From positions 1-60,001 of the forward strand of contig DATIYF010000016.1 in NCBI GenBank assembly GCA_035517775.1: 60,001 nucleotides of DNA. The letters run 5' to 3'. This DNA is from DATIYF01 sp035517775. Lineage in GTDB: Bacteria; Acidobacteriota; Terriglobia; Terriglobales; Acidobacteriaceae. The notes beneath the pieces were generated by a model. It ran no database searches and was not told the DNA's origin. It worked only from the letters and a program-made list of their open reading frames with translations. A program made the position numbers and the translations under genes. Below are positions 35,732 through 44,356 of the stretch, one piece after another (the first letter of the stretch is position 1; each line of letters begins with the position of its first letter).

Positions 35732-37372
35732 TCAGATTTTTCTCAGCCGGAACCAGTAAAACTGGTATGGCCCCAAGGTTAGCAGGTATGGCAGTTCGCC
35801 GACGCGGGGAAAAATATTGCGGCCGAACATTTCGATCAGAATATTTCCCTTGTAGCGGCGCAGGTCCAGCTCCACCGCCTGGGCCGAACTGGAGAGATTG
35901 TTTACCGCCAGCATGGTCTCCTTACCCAGCTGGCGAACATAGGCCAGCACCCGGTGGTTCGCGGGGTAAAGGAACTCGATTGAGCCCCGGCCGAAGACGG
36001 AAGTGGACTTGCGTACTCGAATCAGGCGCTTCATCCAGGAGAGCAGCGAGTGATCGAAACGCTTCTGCGAGGCTACGTTGACCGCCTGAAAGCCGTATAC
36101 CGGATTGAGCATGAGCGGCGAATACAGCGCCTCCGGGTCGGCCGCGGAAAAGCCGCCATTCCAGCCGCCATCCCACTGCATGGGAGTGCGTACTCCGTTG
36201 CGGTCGCCCAGGTTGACGTTGTCGCCCATGCCGATCTCATCGCCGTAGTAGAGAATGGGCGTACCCGGCAGCGACATTAGCAGTCCGTTCATCAACTCCA
36301 TCCGGCGGCGGTCGTTATCGAGCAGGGGCGCCAGCCGCCGCCGGATGCCCAGGTTCAGCCGCATGCTCTTGTCGCGCGCGTATTCGTCGTACATGTAATC
36401 GCGCTCCATGTCGGTGACCATTTCCAGCGTCAGCTCGTCATGGTTGCGCAAAAACAGGCACCATTGGCAGGAAGCGGGAATTTCCGGCGTCTGCTGCAGA
36501 ATTTCCGTGATCGGCTTGCGGTCTTCCAGCTTCAGCCCCATGAACATGCGCGGCATAAGCGGAAAATGGAAGGCCATGTGAAACTCATCGCCGTCGCCGA
36601 AGTAAGGGCGCAGGTCGCTGGGCCACTGGTTGGCCTCCGCCAGCAGCATGCGGCCGGGATATTCCTGGTCCACGCGGGCGCGAAGTTCTTTGATCACAGC
36701 ATGGGTTTCCGGCAGGTTCTCGCACGATGTGCCTTCGCGCTCCACCAGGTAAGGAACCGCATCCAGGCGGAAGGCATCCACCCCCATTTCCAGCCAGAAC
36801 TTCATCACCTTCCACATCTCTTCCCGCACCGCGGGATTGTCGTAGTTCAGGTCGGGCTGATGGCTGAAGAAACGATGCCAGTAGTACTGCTTGGAGACCG
36901 GGTCCCAGGCCCAGTTGGAAAGCTCGGTATCCACGAAGATCATGCGTGTGCCCTGGTAGCGGGTGTCGGTATCGCTCCACACATACCAGTCGCGGCGTGG
37001 ATTGTCGCGCGAGCTGCGCGATTCCTGAAACCAGGGATGCTGGTCGGAGGTATGGTTCAGCACCATCTCGATGATGAGGCGGATGCCGCGATCATGCGCC
37101 GCCGTGAGGAAGGCTTTGAAATCGTCGAGCGTGCCGTAGCTCGAGTGGACGGAGCGGTAATCCGCGATGTCATAGCCGTCATCGCGCAGCGGCGAGGGAA
37201 AAAACGGCATCAGCCAGATCGTATTGACGCCGAGGTCCTGCAGGTAATCGAGCTTCTGGGCCAGTCCGCGAAAGTCGCCGATGCCGTCGCCGTTGCTGTC
37301 ATAAAAGGCGCGCACGTGCACCTGATAAATGATGGCGTCTTTGTACCAGAGCAGGTCTGGCTGCGCGGTCAC
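35732..37372 (-). CDS. treS: Trehalose synthase (maltose alpha-D-glucosyltransferase)
   Basis: GH13 enzyme that interconverts maltose and trehalose. About 546 residues, without the maltokinase domain that is fused in some bacteria. Motifs: DAIIYQVHVRAFYDSNGDGIGD at the N terminus (in two pieces), MVLNHTSDQHPWF, GVDAFRLDAVPYL with the nucleophile Asp, MLLAEANQWPSD with the acid/base Glu, and FLRNHDELTLEM with the transition-state Asp. The C-terminal beta domain ends LLTLGPYQFYWFRL. The longest frame starts at TTG 37378, but AGGAGG at 37381-37386 is only two bases from it; GTG at 37372 has the proper spacing of eight, so I prefer that. First gene of the osmolyte operon. Confidence 0.94.
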   Translation of the reverse strand: MTAQPDLLWYKDAIIYQVHVRAFYDSNGDGIGDFRGLAQKLDYLQDLGVNTIWLMPFFPSPLRDDGYDIADYRSVHSSYGTLDDFKAFLTAAHDRGIRLIIEMVLNHTSDQHPWFQESRSSRDNPRRDWYVWSDTDTRYQGTRMIFVDTELSNWAWDPVSKQYYWHRFFSHQPDLNYDNPAVREEMWKVMKFWLEMGVDAFRLDAVPYLVEREGTSCENLPETHAVIKELRARVDQEYPGRMLLAEANQWPSDLRPYFGDGDEFHMAFHFPLMPRMFMGLKLEDRKPITEILQQTPEIPASCQWCLFLRNHDELTLEMVTDMERDYMYDEYARDKSMRLNLGIRRRLAPLLDNDRRRMELMNGLLMSLPGTPILYYGDEIGMGDNVNLGDRNGVRTPMQWDGGWNGGFSAADPEALYSPLMLNPVYGFQAVNVASQKRFDHSLLSWMKRLIRVRKSTSVFGRGSIEFLYPANHRVLAYVRQLGKETMLAVNNLSSSAQAVELDLRRYKGNILIEMFGRNIFPRVGELPYLLTLGPYQFYWFRLRKI

Positions 37373-37644
37373 CGGCAAGCCCTCCTATCGCCGAGAGCGC
37401 TCACGCCAGGCCTCTGGCCGGGCCGAAATGAAAGAAAAGGCTCGAATGACACCGGAGTTCGTGTCGCGCAATGGCAAAGTCAAGGAATTTCGCGCCGGAA
37501 TGGCACGCTAACTTTCAATCTATCACAGGGAAAAGCGCGAGGGCAGCGAGGGTAATCTGGTATGCAAATCACATTGGGCTTCAGGCGCCAACACAAAGGT
37601 ACACGACTTCGTGATCCTTCATGCCCTCTCTGGTCCGATTGGCG

Positions 37645-38307
37645 TCAGCGGACTTCCGCCAACTCCGAGCGCAGCTTATGAGTGGCGCGGAAAAGCGTGT
37701 TCTTGATGGTGCCTTCGGTAGTGTTCAGCATTCCCGCCACCGTGCGCAGCCTCAGCCCGTGGTAGTGCTTCAGCTCAAACACCATGCGCTCGCGGGCGGA
37801 AAGCCGGGTCAAAGCCTGCAGGATGCGCTCCCGCAGCTCGCGGCCCACCAGATTGCGCTCGGGGCTGGCGCCTGCCCGCTGGTCGGCCACCCGGTCTATC
37901 GCGGCTTCCTCTTCCCCGTCAGGAAAAACCGTGGTCGTCATGTCGCGCCCGCGAGAATGCTTCCTCCGCAGGTGATCGAGGCAGAGATTGGTCACAATAC
38001 GATAAATCCAGGTATAAAACGAGCATTCAAAACGGAAACGGTCGAGGTTGACGTAGGCGCGCAGGAAGGCCTCCTGGTAAATGTCTTGGGCATCTTCCTC
38101 CGAGCCGGTAATGTGCACCGCTAGCCGCAGCACGGCCCGGTCATAGAGCCGCACCAGCTCCTCAAAGGCAGAGGTATTGCCCTGCTGCGCCTCGCGGATC
38201 AGCCGGGTGTCATCCACCCGCTGCCGGTTTGCGTTCGTGGTGGGGACCAGTGCCAGGCCCCCGGAATACGCGGTTGCGATGCGAATCTTGCCCGACTCGG
38301 TAAGCAT
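37645..38307 (-). CDS. ECF-type RNA polymerase sigma factor
   Basis: Sigma-70 family factor of 220 residues. Region 2 covers about 40-110 (FEELVRLYDRAVLRLAVHIT, EDAQDIYQEAFLRAYVNL, SFYTWIYRIVTNLCLDHLRR) and region 4 about 160-215 (LTRLSARERMVFELKHYHGL, LRTVAGMLNTTEGTIKNTLFRA). A short N-terminal extension precedes region 2. The start at 38307 is supported by AGGAAGG seven bases upstream. It lies 30 bases after the response-regulator stop, so a kinase, a regulator and a sigma factor appear to form one operon. No anti-sigma gene is adjacent, which suggests control by the two-component pair instead. Confidence 0.93.
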   Translation of the reverse strand: MLTESGKIRIATAYSGGLALVPTTNANRQRVDDTRLIREAQQGNTSAFEELVRLYDRAVLRLAVHITGSEEDAQDIYQEAFLRAYVNLDRFRFECSFYTWIYRIVTNLCLDHLRRKHSRGRDMTTTVFPDGEEEAAIDRVADQRAGASPERNLVGRELRERILQALTRLSARERMVFELKHYHGLRLRTVAGMLNTTEGTIKNTLFRATHKLRSELAEVR

Positions 38308-38337
38308 GCAACGACCTTCCTGCGGCGCGCGGCCGCC

Positions 38338-39021
38338 TTAACAGCCCACAAACTTGTAACCCGTGCCGTGCACCGTCAGGATGAACTGCGGCTCCTCCGG
38401 CTTCGGCTCCAGCTTCTGACGCAAGCGCACGATATGCGCATCCACCGTGCGCGTCGTGGGGTAATGGTCATAGCCCCACACATCCTCCAGCAGCCGGTCG
38501 CGGCTCAGGGTCTCGCCCGGGTGGTGAAGGAAATACTTCAGCAACTCGAATTCCTTGTTGGAAAACTCCAGCGCCTTGCCGTTGCGCGACACCCGGCAAC
38601 CGCCCACGTCCACCTCAACTTCGCCAAAGGCGTACCGGTCCTGAGGCTTGGCGGCGGCCCGCGAGCGCCGCAGCACTGCTTTCACCCGCGCCAGCAGCTC
38701 GCGGATGGAAAACGGTTTGGTCACGTAGTCATCCGCTCCCAGCTCCAGTCCAACCACCTTATCCACTTCCTGCCCGCGCGCCGTCAGCATGATGATCGGC
38801 ATGCCGGGTTTTTTGGCCTTGAGCTGCTTGCATACGTCCAGCCCGCTCATACGCGGCATCATCACGTCCAAAATCACCAGGTCCGGCGTCTCCTTCAGCG
38901 CCCGCTCCAACCCGGCCACGCCATCGCCCGCACTGATCACCTGATAGCCCTCGAACTCAAAGTTGTCGCGCAAGCCCGCCACCATGGCCGGCTCATCTTC
39001 GACAATGAGGATCTTCGTCAT
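38338..39021 (-). CDS. OmpR/PhoB-family response regulator
   Basis: DNA-binding regulator of 227 residues. The receiver domain has the acidic pair in ILIVEDEPAMV, phospho-acceptor Asp in LVILDVMMPRMSG, Thr in IIMLTARG and Lys in DYVTKPFS. The winged-helix output domain starts near 130 (FGEVEVDVGGCRV) with LEFSNKEFELLKYFL, DVWGYDHYPTTRTVDAHI and the wing VHGTGYKF. The start at 39021 is supported by GGGAGAGAG just upstream; an in-frame ATG at 39093 would overlap the kinase gene and is less likely. Partner of the kinase encoded 52 bases upstream. Confidence 0.95.
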   Translation of the reverse strand: MTKILIVEDEPAMVAGLRDNFEFEGYQVISAGDGVAGLERALKETPDLVILDVMMPRMSGLDVCKQLKAKKPGMPIIMLTARGQEVDKVVGLELGADDYVTKPFSIRELLARVKAVLRRSRAAAKPQDRYAFGEVEVDVGGCRVSRNGKALEFSNKEFELLKYFLHHPGETLSRDRLLEDVWGYDHYPTTRTVDAHIVRLRQKLEPKPEEPQFILTVHGTGYKFVGC

Positions 39022-39073
39022 CTCTCTCCCAGGCTCTCCATGCCAGGCCCGGCGGGTTCCCGCATCCGCGCCA

Positions 39074-40771
39074 CTATTCAGTACGTAATCCATTGCCCTC
39101 CGAGTTCACCGGCAACGAAATAGTGAACCGGCTGCCCGCCCCCGGAGTGCTATCTACCGTCACTTCGCCGCCATGGGCGCGGGCAATATGCCGCACCAGC
39201 GAAAGCCCCAGGCCGCTGCCCTTGGTGTTGTGCACCAGCGGATCGCCCACCCGGTAAAACTTCTCGAAAATCTTGCGCTGCTCGTGGCTGGGAATGCCGA
39301 TTCCGTGGTCAATCACTTCCAGCTTCACCGCGCCGTCGTCGCGGTAAAGATTGACCGCGATATATTTCTGGTCCTGCGAATATTTGAGCGCATTGTTGAC
39401 CAGGTTCACCAGCGAGCGCGCCACCGCCTCGCGATCTACCCGCAACGCGGGCACATTTTCGGCGATCGTTTCTTCGAAGGTGAAGCCGCTCTGCTCGATC
39501 TGGTAGCGGTAAGAATCCAGCGTGTTGCGCACCAACTCGCGAATATCGGTCTCGCGGAAGTCGTATTCCTTGCGCCCGGCCTCAATGCGCGAAAAATCCA
39601 GAATGTTGTTGATTAGCGCCGAAAGCCGCTCACTTTCCTTGCGAATGATGCGGTAGTACTCCTGATATTTCTCCGCGCTGGTCAGGCGGCCCATCTCCAG
39701 GGTCTCGGCATACAGGCGAATGAGCGAAAGCGGCGTGCGCAGCTCGTGGGAGACGTTGGAGACGAAATCAGACTTCAGCCGCGCCAGCGCCATCTCCCGC
39801 GCCACGTTGCGGTGGGTGAGCACAATGCCCACCGCCAGCAGCAGCGTAATGGCGCCCAGAATCACGAAGCTGGTGCGCACAAAATGCTGCCCCATGGCTT
39901 CGAGCGTGGTGCCGTGCAGCTTGATGGCCAGGGTTAGGCCGGGAAACGCGCCTTCCAGGTTCCGCTCAACCTCCGGCATGCCCCCATCCCACCCGGTGGA
40001 AGCGGCCAGGGGGGTGGAGTCGCTGTGCGTGTGCACCATCAGCACCGCCGGGTTTTTCTCGTTCTGCTCTCCGGCGATGTTGCGGTTCAGCACCGTCTCC
40101 AGCATTTCCGGAAAGAAATGGTCGCGCAAATAATCGGCGTCAAACGCCATTCCGCCGATAGCCAGCGTTTTGCCGTCTGCGCCCGGAATTACGAACAAGG
40201 CCACGGACTGGTAAACCCGCTTTTCGCCCCGCGGCGCGGAGTTGGCAAAGAAGTCGTAGCGCGTCCCTTTCTTCATCTGCATCTTGACGATTTCCTCAGC
40301 CATTTCTTTGTATTCGACCTTCATCCAATCGCCCATCATGCGGTTGAGGTCGCCGGCCTCGTCGCGGAAGCCGGCCTCGTTCAGGCGATAAGGCTGCGAG
40401 CGGAACACCAGGCCATCTTCGGGCGAGTACACGAACACATGGGCTACATAAGGATGGGCCGCCAGGATTCGGTCAAGAGTCACCGAGCAGGCCTCGCCGG
40501 GAGGCGGAAAATCGTCGCGCACGTCGTCGGTGAGCTGGTAGGCGCGCTGATTGATCTGCTTTTCGGAGATGGCCAGCACCTGGTGAAAGTCGCGCTGAAT
40601 GGCCGCCTCCACGTCGCGATGGCGGGCGATGGATTCCAGATGCAGGGCGCTGAGGATTACCAGCGCGGCGGCCGGCAAAACCACGGCCAGCTCCAGGCCG
40701 AAGATGAAGCGGCTGCGATCATCCGCAGATTTCGTTTTCGCTTTTTTGCCGCCCGGCCACATGGCTGCCAT
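39074..40771 (-). CDS. Membrane sensor histidine kinase
   Basis: Kinase of 565 residues. Two membrane helices (about 22-44 and 301-319) enclose an extracytoplasmic sensor of about 255 residues that I cannot assign to a known fold; it may be Cache-like. The HisKA domain has the phosphorylated His342 in SNVSHELRTPLSLIRLYAE. The ATPase domain has the N box LVNNALKYSQDQ, G1 in VIDHGIGIPSHE, the F box EKFYRVGDPLVHN and G2 in TKGSGLGLSLVRH. All are intact. It is the first gene of the kinase-regulator-sigma operon and is divergent from the CoA-transferase genes. Confidence 0.94.
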   Translation of the reverse strand: MAAMWPGGKKAKTKSADDRSRFIFGLELAVVLPAAALVILSALHLESIARHRDVEAAIQRDFHQVLAISEKQINQRAYQLTDDVRDDFPPPGEACSVTLDRILAAHPYVAHVFVYSPEDGLVFRSQPYRLNEAGFRDEAGDLNRMMGDWMKVEYKEMAEEIVKMQMKKGTRYDFFANSAPRGEKRVYQSVALFVIPGADGKTLAIGGMAFDADYLRDHFFPEMLETVLNRNIAGEQNEKNPAVLMVHTHSDSTPLAASTGWDGGMPEVERNLEGAFPGLTLAIKLHGTTLEAMGQHFVRTSFVILGAITLLLAVGIVLTHRNVAREMALARLKSDFVSNVSHELRTPLSLIRLYAETLEMGRLTSAEKYQEYYRIIRKESERLSALINNILDFSRIEAGRKEYDFRETDIRELVRNTLDSYRYQIEQSGFTFEETIAENVPALRVDREAVARSLVNLVNNALKYSQDQKYIAVNLYRDDGAVKLEVIDHGIGIPSHEQRKIFEKFYRVGDPLVHNTKGSGLGLSLVRHIARAHGGEVTVDSTPGAGSRFTISLPVNSEGNGLRTE

Positions 40772-40936
40772 CTTCTCCGCAACTGAACATACTCAAACCC
40801 AACAGGGCCCGTGTCAAACCAGGGTAAAAAGAAGTAAAAAGTTGTGAACTCGTTGATTCGGCTGGTGCGCCGGCCCGGACCTGGAACCCCTTCCCGGTGT
40901 CCGTCTGTGCTCACGATTCGCTCTCTCCTTTTCGTT

Positions 40937-40942
40937 TACAAT
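40937..40942 (+). promoter_or_regulatory. -10 hexamer TACAAT immediately before the CoA-transferase A start
   Basis: TACAAT ends 9 bases before the ATG at 40952 and only pyrimidine-rich sequence (CTCTTCCCT) lies between, with no Shine-Dalgarno. A leaderless or nearly leaderless mRNA is expected. Confidence 0.45.
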
Positions 40943-40951
40943 CTCTTCCCT

Positions 40952-41650
40952 ATGCACAAGGTGGTGGCGAATCCCGAGGAGGCCATTCAGGACGTTTTCG
41001 ATGGCGCTTCCATCATGGTGGGCGGCTTCGGCCTGTGCGGCATGCCGGAGAACCTCATCCGGGCGCTGGTCGCGAAAGGCACGAAGAATCTGACCACCAT
41101 CAGCAACAATGCCGGCGTGGATGGCCAGGGCATCGGTTTGCTGCTCGCCGCCGGGCAGATTCGCAAACACATCGGCACTTACATCGGCGAAAACAAGCTG
41201 CTGGAGCAGATGATTCTGGAAGGCAAAATCGAGCTTGAACTGGTGCCCCAGGGAACTTTTTCCGAGCGCATGCGCGCCGCCGGCGCCGGCATTCCCGCCT
41301 TTTATACTCCCACCGGCTTCGGCACAGTGGTCGCCGAGGGCAAAGAAACGCGCGATTTCGAGGGCCGCATGTACGTGATGGAGCGTGCGCTCAAAGCAGA
41401 TTTCGCCTTCGTCAAGGCCTGGAAGGGCGATACCTGGGGCAATCTGGTTTACCGGAAAACCGCCCGCAACTTCAATCCCATGATGGCAACCGCGGCCAAG
41501 GTCACGATTGCCGAAGTGGAGCATCTGGTGGAAGTCGGCGAACTCGAGCCGGATATGATTCACACCCCCAGCGTCTATGTAAACCGCATCTTCCAGGGTG
41601 AGCGGTTCGAGAAGCGAATCGAAAGAAGGACCGTGCGAAAAGCGAGTTAG
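40952..41650 (+). CDS. scoA: 3-oxoacid CoA-transferase subunit A
   Basis: Alpha subunit of succinyl-CoA:3-ketoacid CoA-transferase, which moves CoA between succinyl-CoA and acetoacetate. The 232-residue length is normal. Typical sequence: ASIMVGGFGLCGMPENLI, TISNNAGVDGQGIG, ENKLLEQMILEGKIELELVPQGT split over the family block, and GAGIPAFYTPTGFGTVVAEG. The C-terminal part (LVEVGELEPDMIHTPSVYVN) is also as expected. The beta subunit follows after 58 bases. The start is ATG at 40952. Confidence 0.95.
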   Translation: MHKVVANPEEAIQDVFDGASIMVGGFGLCGMPENLIRALVAKGTKNLTTISNNAGVDGQGIGLLLAAGQIRKHIGTYIGENKLLEQMILEGKIELELVPQGTFSERMRAAGAGIPAFYTPTGFGTVVAEGKETRDFEGRMYVMERALKADFAFVKAWKGDTWGNLVYRKTARNFNPMMATAAKVTIAEVEHLVEVGELEPDMIHTPSVYVNRIFQGERFEKRIERRTVRKAS

Positions 41651-41708
41651 CCTGTGGGGGCGGGGCTTTGCCCCGTCCGGCCGGGCCAAGCCCGGCGGAA
41701 GACAAGCC

Positions 41709-42392
41709 ATGTCCACTCTGACCAAGCCCGGCAAAGACCTCGACAAACGCGAGCGCATCGTCAAGCGCATCGCCCGCGAGCTGCAGGATGGTTTCTACGT
41801 CAACCTCGGCATCGGCATGCCCACGCTGATCGCCAACCACGTGCCGCCTGGAATCCAGGTGGTGCTGCAGAGCGAGAACGGCATGCTGGGCATCGGGCCG
41901 TATCCTTTCGAGGGGCAGGAAGACGCCGACCTGATCAACGCCGGCAAAGAGACCGTCACCGAAATGCCCGGCACCAGCTATTTTTCCAGCGCCGATTCTT
42001 TCGCCATGATTCGCGGCGGCCACGTTGACCTGAGTGTGCTCGGCGCCATGGAGGTGGATGAAGACGGCAACATCGCCAACTGGATGATACCTGGCAAAAT
42101 GGTGAAAGGCATGGGCGGCGCCATGGATCTGGTCGCCGGTGCGCGCCGCGTGATCGTCGCCATGGAGCACACTAACCGCGACGGCCAGCCGAAAATCCTC
42201 AACAAATGCACCTTGCCACTGACCGGGGTCAGAGTGGTGGATACGATCGTTACTGAAATGGCTTACATCCGCGTGACGCCGACCGGCCTGGTGCTGGAGG
42301 AAGTTGCGCCTGGCCTGACCGCTGATGACGTGCAGAAAGCAACGGAGCCGACGCTGATTCTCAGCCCGAACCTGAAAGTAATGGAGAGTTGA
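41709..42392 (+). CDS. scoB: 3-oxoacid CoA-transferase subunit B
   Basis: Beta subunit with the catalytic glutamate in VVLQSENGMLGIGPYP, which forms the glutamyl-CoA intermediate. 227 residues. Other family blocks: FYVNLGIGMPTLIANHVP, SSADSFAMIRGGHVDLSVLG, and ANWMIPGKMVKGMGGAMDLV. The C terminus CTLPLTGVRVVDTIVTEMA is typical. GCGGAAGAC precedes the ATG at 41709 as a weak ribosome-binding site. With subunit A it suits use of ketone bodies or short branched acids in carbon metabolism. Confidence 0.95.
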   Translation: MSTLTKPGKDLDKRERIVKRIARELQDGFYVNLGIGMPTLIANHVPPGIQVVLQSENGMLGIGPYPFEGQEDADLINAGKETVTEMPGTSYFSSADSFAMIRGGHVDLSVLGAMEVDEDGNIANWMIPGKMVKGMGGAMDLVAGARRVIVAMEHTNRDGQPKILNKCTLPLTGVRVVDTIVTEMAYIRVTPTGLVLEEVAPGLTADDVQKATEPTLILSPNLKVMES

Positions 42393-42412
42393 GAATAAAT
42401 TTGCTGACTCGC

Positions 42413-42493
42413 AAACCACGAAGGACGCGACGTTAGACGCAGGAAATTCTGAAAGGCCCTCCTTTCGTCTTCCTTCGTGACCTTCGTGTTTAA
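42413..42493. repeat. Inverted ACCACGAAGGAC-type repeat
   Basis: AAACCACGAAGGACGCGACG at the left is matched on the other strand by AAACACGAAGGTCACGAAGG at the right. It lies between the converging scoB and M28 genes and belongs with the units at 33483 and 52311. Confidence 0.5.
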
Positions 42494-42536
42494 ATTCAGG
42501 GCGTCTGCGGTAGCTGGTAAGTCCTGACGCGCGCGC

Positions 42537-44222
42537 TCAGTGCTTACCCATTTCGCTCTTCACCCTTGCCGCCTCGAACTCATCGCCCGTTTGCCAGCCG
42601 ATGAGCTTCGGCTCCGTGGCCGCCTGCCATCCCAGGGCGAATCCGAAGCGCGCCATGGCCGCGTCTCCCGTGAAGTCCATATCCGGATGGTACTCATCGC
42701 TCGGCTGGTGATAGTGCTTGGCGGTGTACTCTTCCGCCTGCCGCAAGCCCCACTCTTCGGTATGGCCCTTGTACTTCATGCCCTCGCTGACGGAGAACGC
42801 CGGAATGCCCACCCGCGCCAGGCTGAAGTGATCAGAGCGGTAATAGTAGCCGGCCTCAGGATGCGAATCGGGCACAATGCCCAGCCGGAACTCCTGCGCC
42901 ATGGCCTCAACCACGGGATAGAAGGTCGTCCGCTCGGCGCCTGAAACTTCCACTTCCTCCGGCGCTCCCAGCGGCGGCAGATCGTCATAGTTCAAGTCAA
43001 GCGTGATCTTGCCCGCGGGAATGGGCGGGTGCCTGCCCAGATATTCCGATCCCAGCAATCCCTGTTCTTCCGCCGTGACCGAGGCAAAAATAACCGACCG
43101 TTTGGGCGCTTTGGCCGCCAGAGAAAACGCCCGCGCCAACTCCATCAGAATGCCGCAGCCGGTGGCGTTGTCGTCGGCGCCGTTATAGATATTGTCGCCG
43201 GGCATATCGGGCCGGATGCCCAGGTGATCGTAATGCGCCGTGTACATCACCGCCTCACCGCGCAATTTCGGGTCTGAGCCCGGCAGCATCGCCACCACGT
43301 TATTCGACTGAAACGGCCGAACTTTGCTCACCATGTGCGCTTTCAGGGTCACGCTGAGAGGCATAGGGTGGAAGTCCGGCGAGCGCGCCTCGGCCAGCAG
43401 ATTATCCAGATTCAGTCCGGAATCGCTCACTAATTGCCGCGCCACCTCGAACTGAATCCATCCCGCTACCTTCAGCTTCGGCCCTTCCGCCTTCAGATAA
43501 GACTTCTCGCCCGAGTCTGAATTCCGCACCACGTCCCAGGGATAGCTGGCCATGTCGGTGCGGTGAATCAGAATCGCTCCCACTGCACCCTTGCGTGCCG
43601 CCTCCTCGTATTTATAAGTCCAGCGGCCGTAATAGGTGAGCGCGCGCCCTTTGAAAAACTTCACGTCTTCCGAGGGGGGCTCGTTGACCAGCATCAGCAG
43701 CACCTTGCCGCGCACGTCCATGCCTTTGTAATCGTCCCAGTGATATTCCGGCGCCTCAATGCCGTAGCCGACAAAAACGATGGGCGCATCCACGTCTGCG
43801 ACCGGCTGCTGGGTTTCGTCGGTGGCCACATAGTCATCCAGGAATTTCAAATCCATGGCCGCGCCGTGTTCCGGCACCATCGAAAAGGTGGTCTCGGGCA
43901 GCGTGGTAACTCCCACCAGTGGAACTTTCTGTAGATAGCCGCCGTTATCGCCCATCGGCTTCAAACCATCGAGCTCAAACTGGGTGGCGATGTATTTGGC
44001 CGCAATATCGCCCCCGCGCTGGCCGGTGCCGCGTCCCTCCAGCAGATCGTCGGCCAGAAACTTCACGTGCGCCCGAATGCGCTCCGGATCAATCTTCTGC
44101 ATGGCGGCCATGGCCTCTTCGGGCAGGTGCGCCGAGGCCCATGACTGCGCCTGCTTGCGCGGCGCCGCCCAGATGGCGGTTAACATCAAAACGACGGAAA
44201 ATCCCACCAGGCTCTTTCGCAT
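42537..44222 (-). CDS. Secreted M28 family zinc aminopeptidase
   Basis: Exported metallopeptidase of 561 residues. A signal peptide covers residues 1-20 (LMLTAIWAAPRKQAQ at the junction). A protease-associated (PA) domain is inserted in the middle (about 150-280, IVFVGYGIEAPEYHWDDYKG). The two-zinc site is complete: TAHYDHLGI, YNGADDNATGCG, ASVTAEEQGLLGS, and the later YYYRSDHFSLA and AKHYHQPSDEYHPD. GGAG lies about 10 bases before the ATG at 44222. It is likely to free amino acids from peptides in the periplasm, in keeping with the peptidases at the other end of the window. Confidence 0.94.
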   Translation of the reverse strand: MRKSLVGFSVVLMLTAIWAAPRKQAQSWASAHLPEEAMAAMQKIDPERIRAHVKFLADDLLEGRGTGQRGGDIAAKYIATQFELDGLKPMGDNGGYLQKVPLVGVTTLPETTFSMVPEHGAAMDLKFLDDYVATDETQQPVADVDAPIVFVGYGIEAPEYHWDDYKGMDVRGKVLLMLVNEPPSEDVKFFKGRALTYYGRWTYKYEEAARKGAVGAILIHRTDMASYPWDVVRNSDSGEKSYLKAEGPKLKVAGWIQFEVARQLVSDSGLNLDNLLAEARSPDFHPMPLSVTLKAHMVSKVRPFQSNNVVAMLPGSDPKLRGEAVMYTAHYDHLGIRPDMPGDNIYNGADDNATGCGILMELARAFSLAAKAPKRSVIFASVTAEEQGLLGSEYLGRHPPIPAGKITLDLNYDDLPPLGAPEEVEVSGAERTTFYPVVEAMAQEFRLGIVPDSHPEAGYYYRSDHFSLARVGIPAFSVSEGMKYKGHTEEWGLRQAEEYTAKHYHQPSDEYHPDMDFTGDAAMARFGFALGWQAATEPKLIGWQTGDEFEAARVKSEMGKH

Positions 44223-44290
44223 TGGCCAATGGCTCCTATCCGGCTACTGGAGATGAGAACCGTTCATTGTAGAGGAAGAGAGCTGCCGTA

Positions 44291-44312
44291 GAGACGTAGC
44301 TTGCTACGTCTC
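44291..44312. repeat. 22-base palindromic repeat, copy 3
   Basis: Arms GAGACGTAGC (44291-44300) and GCTACGTCTC (44303-44312) with loop TT, preceded by CCGTA. It is identical to copy 1 except for one loop base and lies between the DUF3106 and M28 genes. Confidence 0.8.
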
Positions 44313-44356
44313 GGGGCGGCAGGTCTTTCAACCAGGGCAGGACAGCACCCGGGGCG

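Noticed and set aside
36440..37555. 371-residue ORF on the + strand
   Set aside because: Antisense to treS, whose GH13 motifs are unmistakable on the minus strand.
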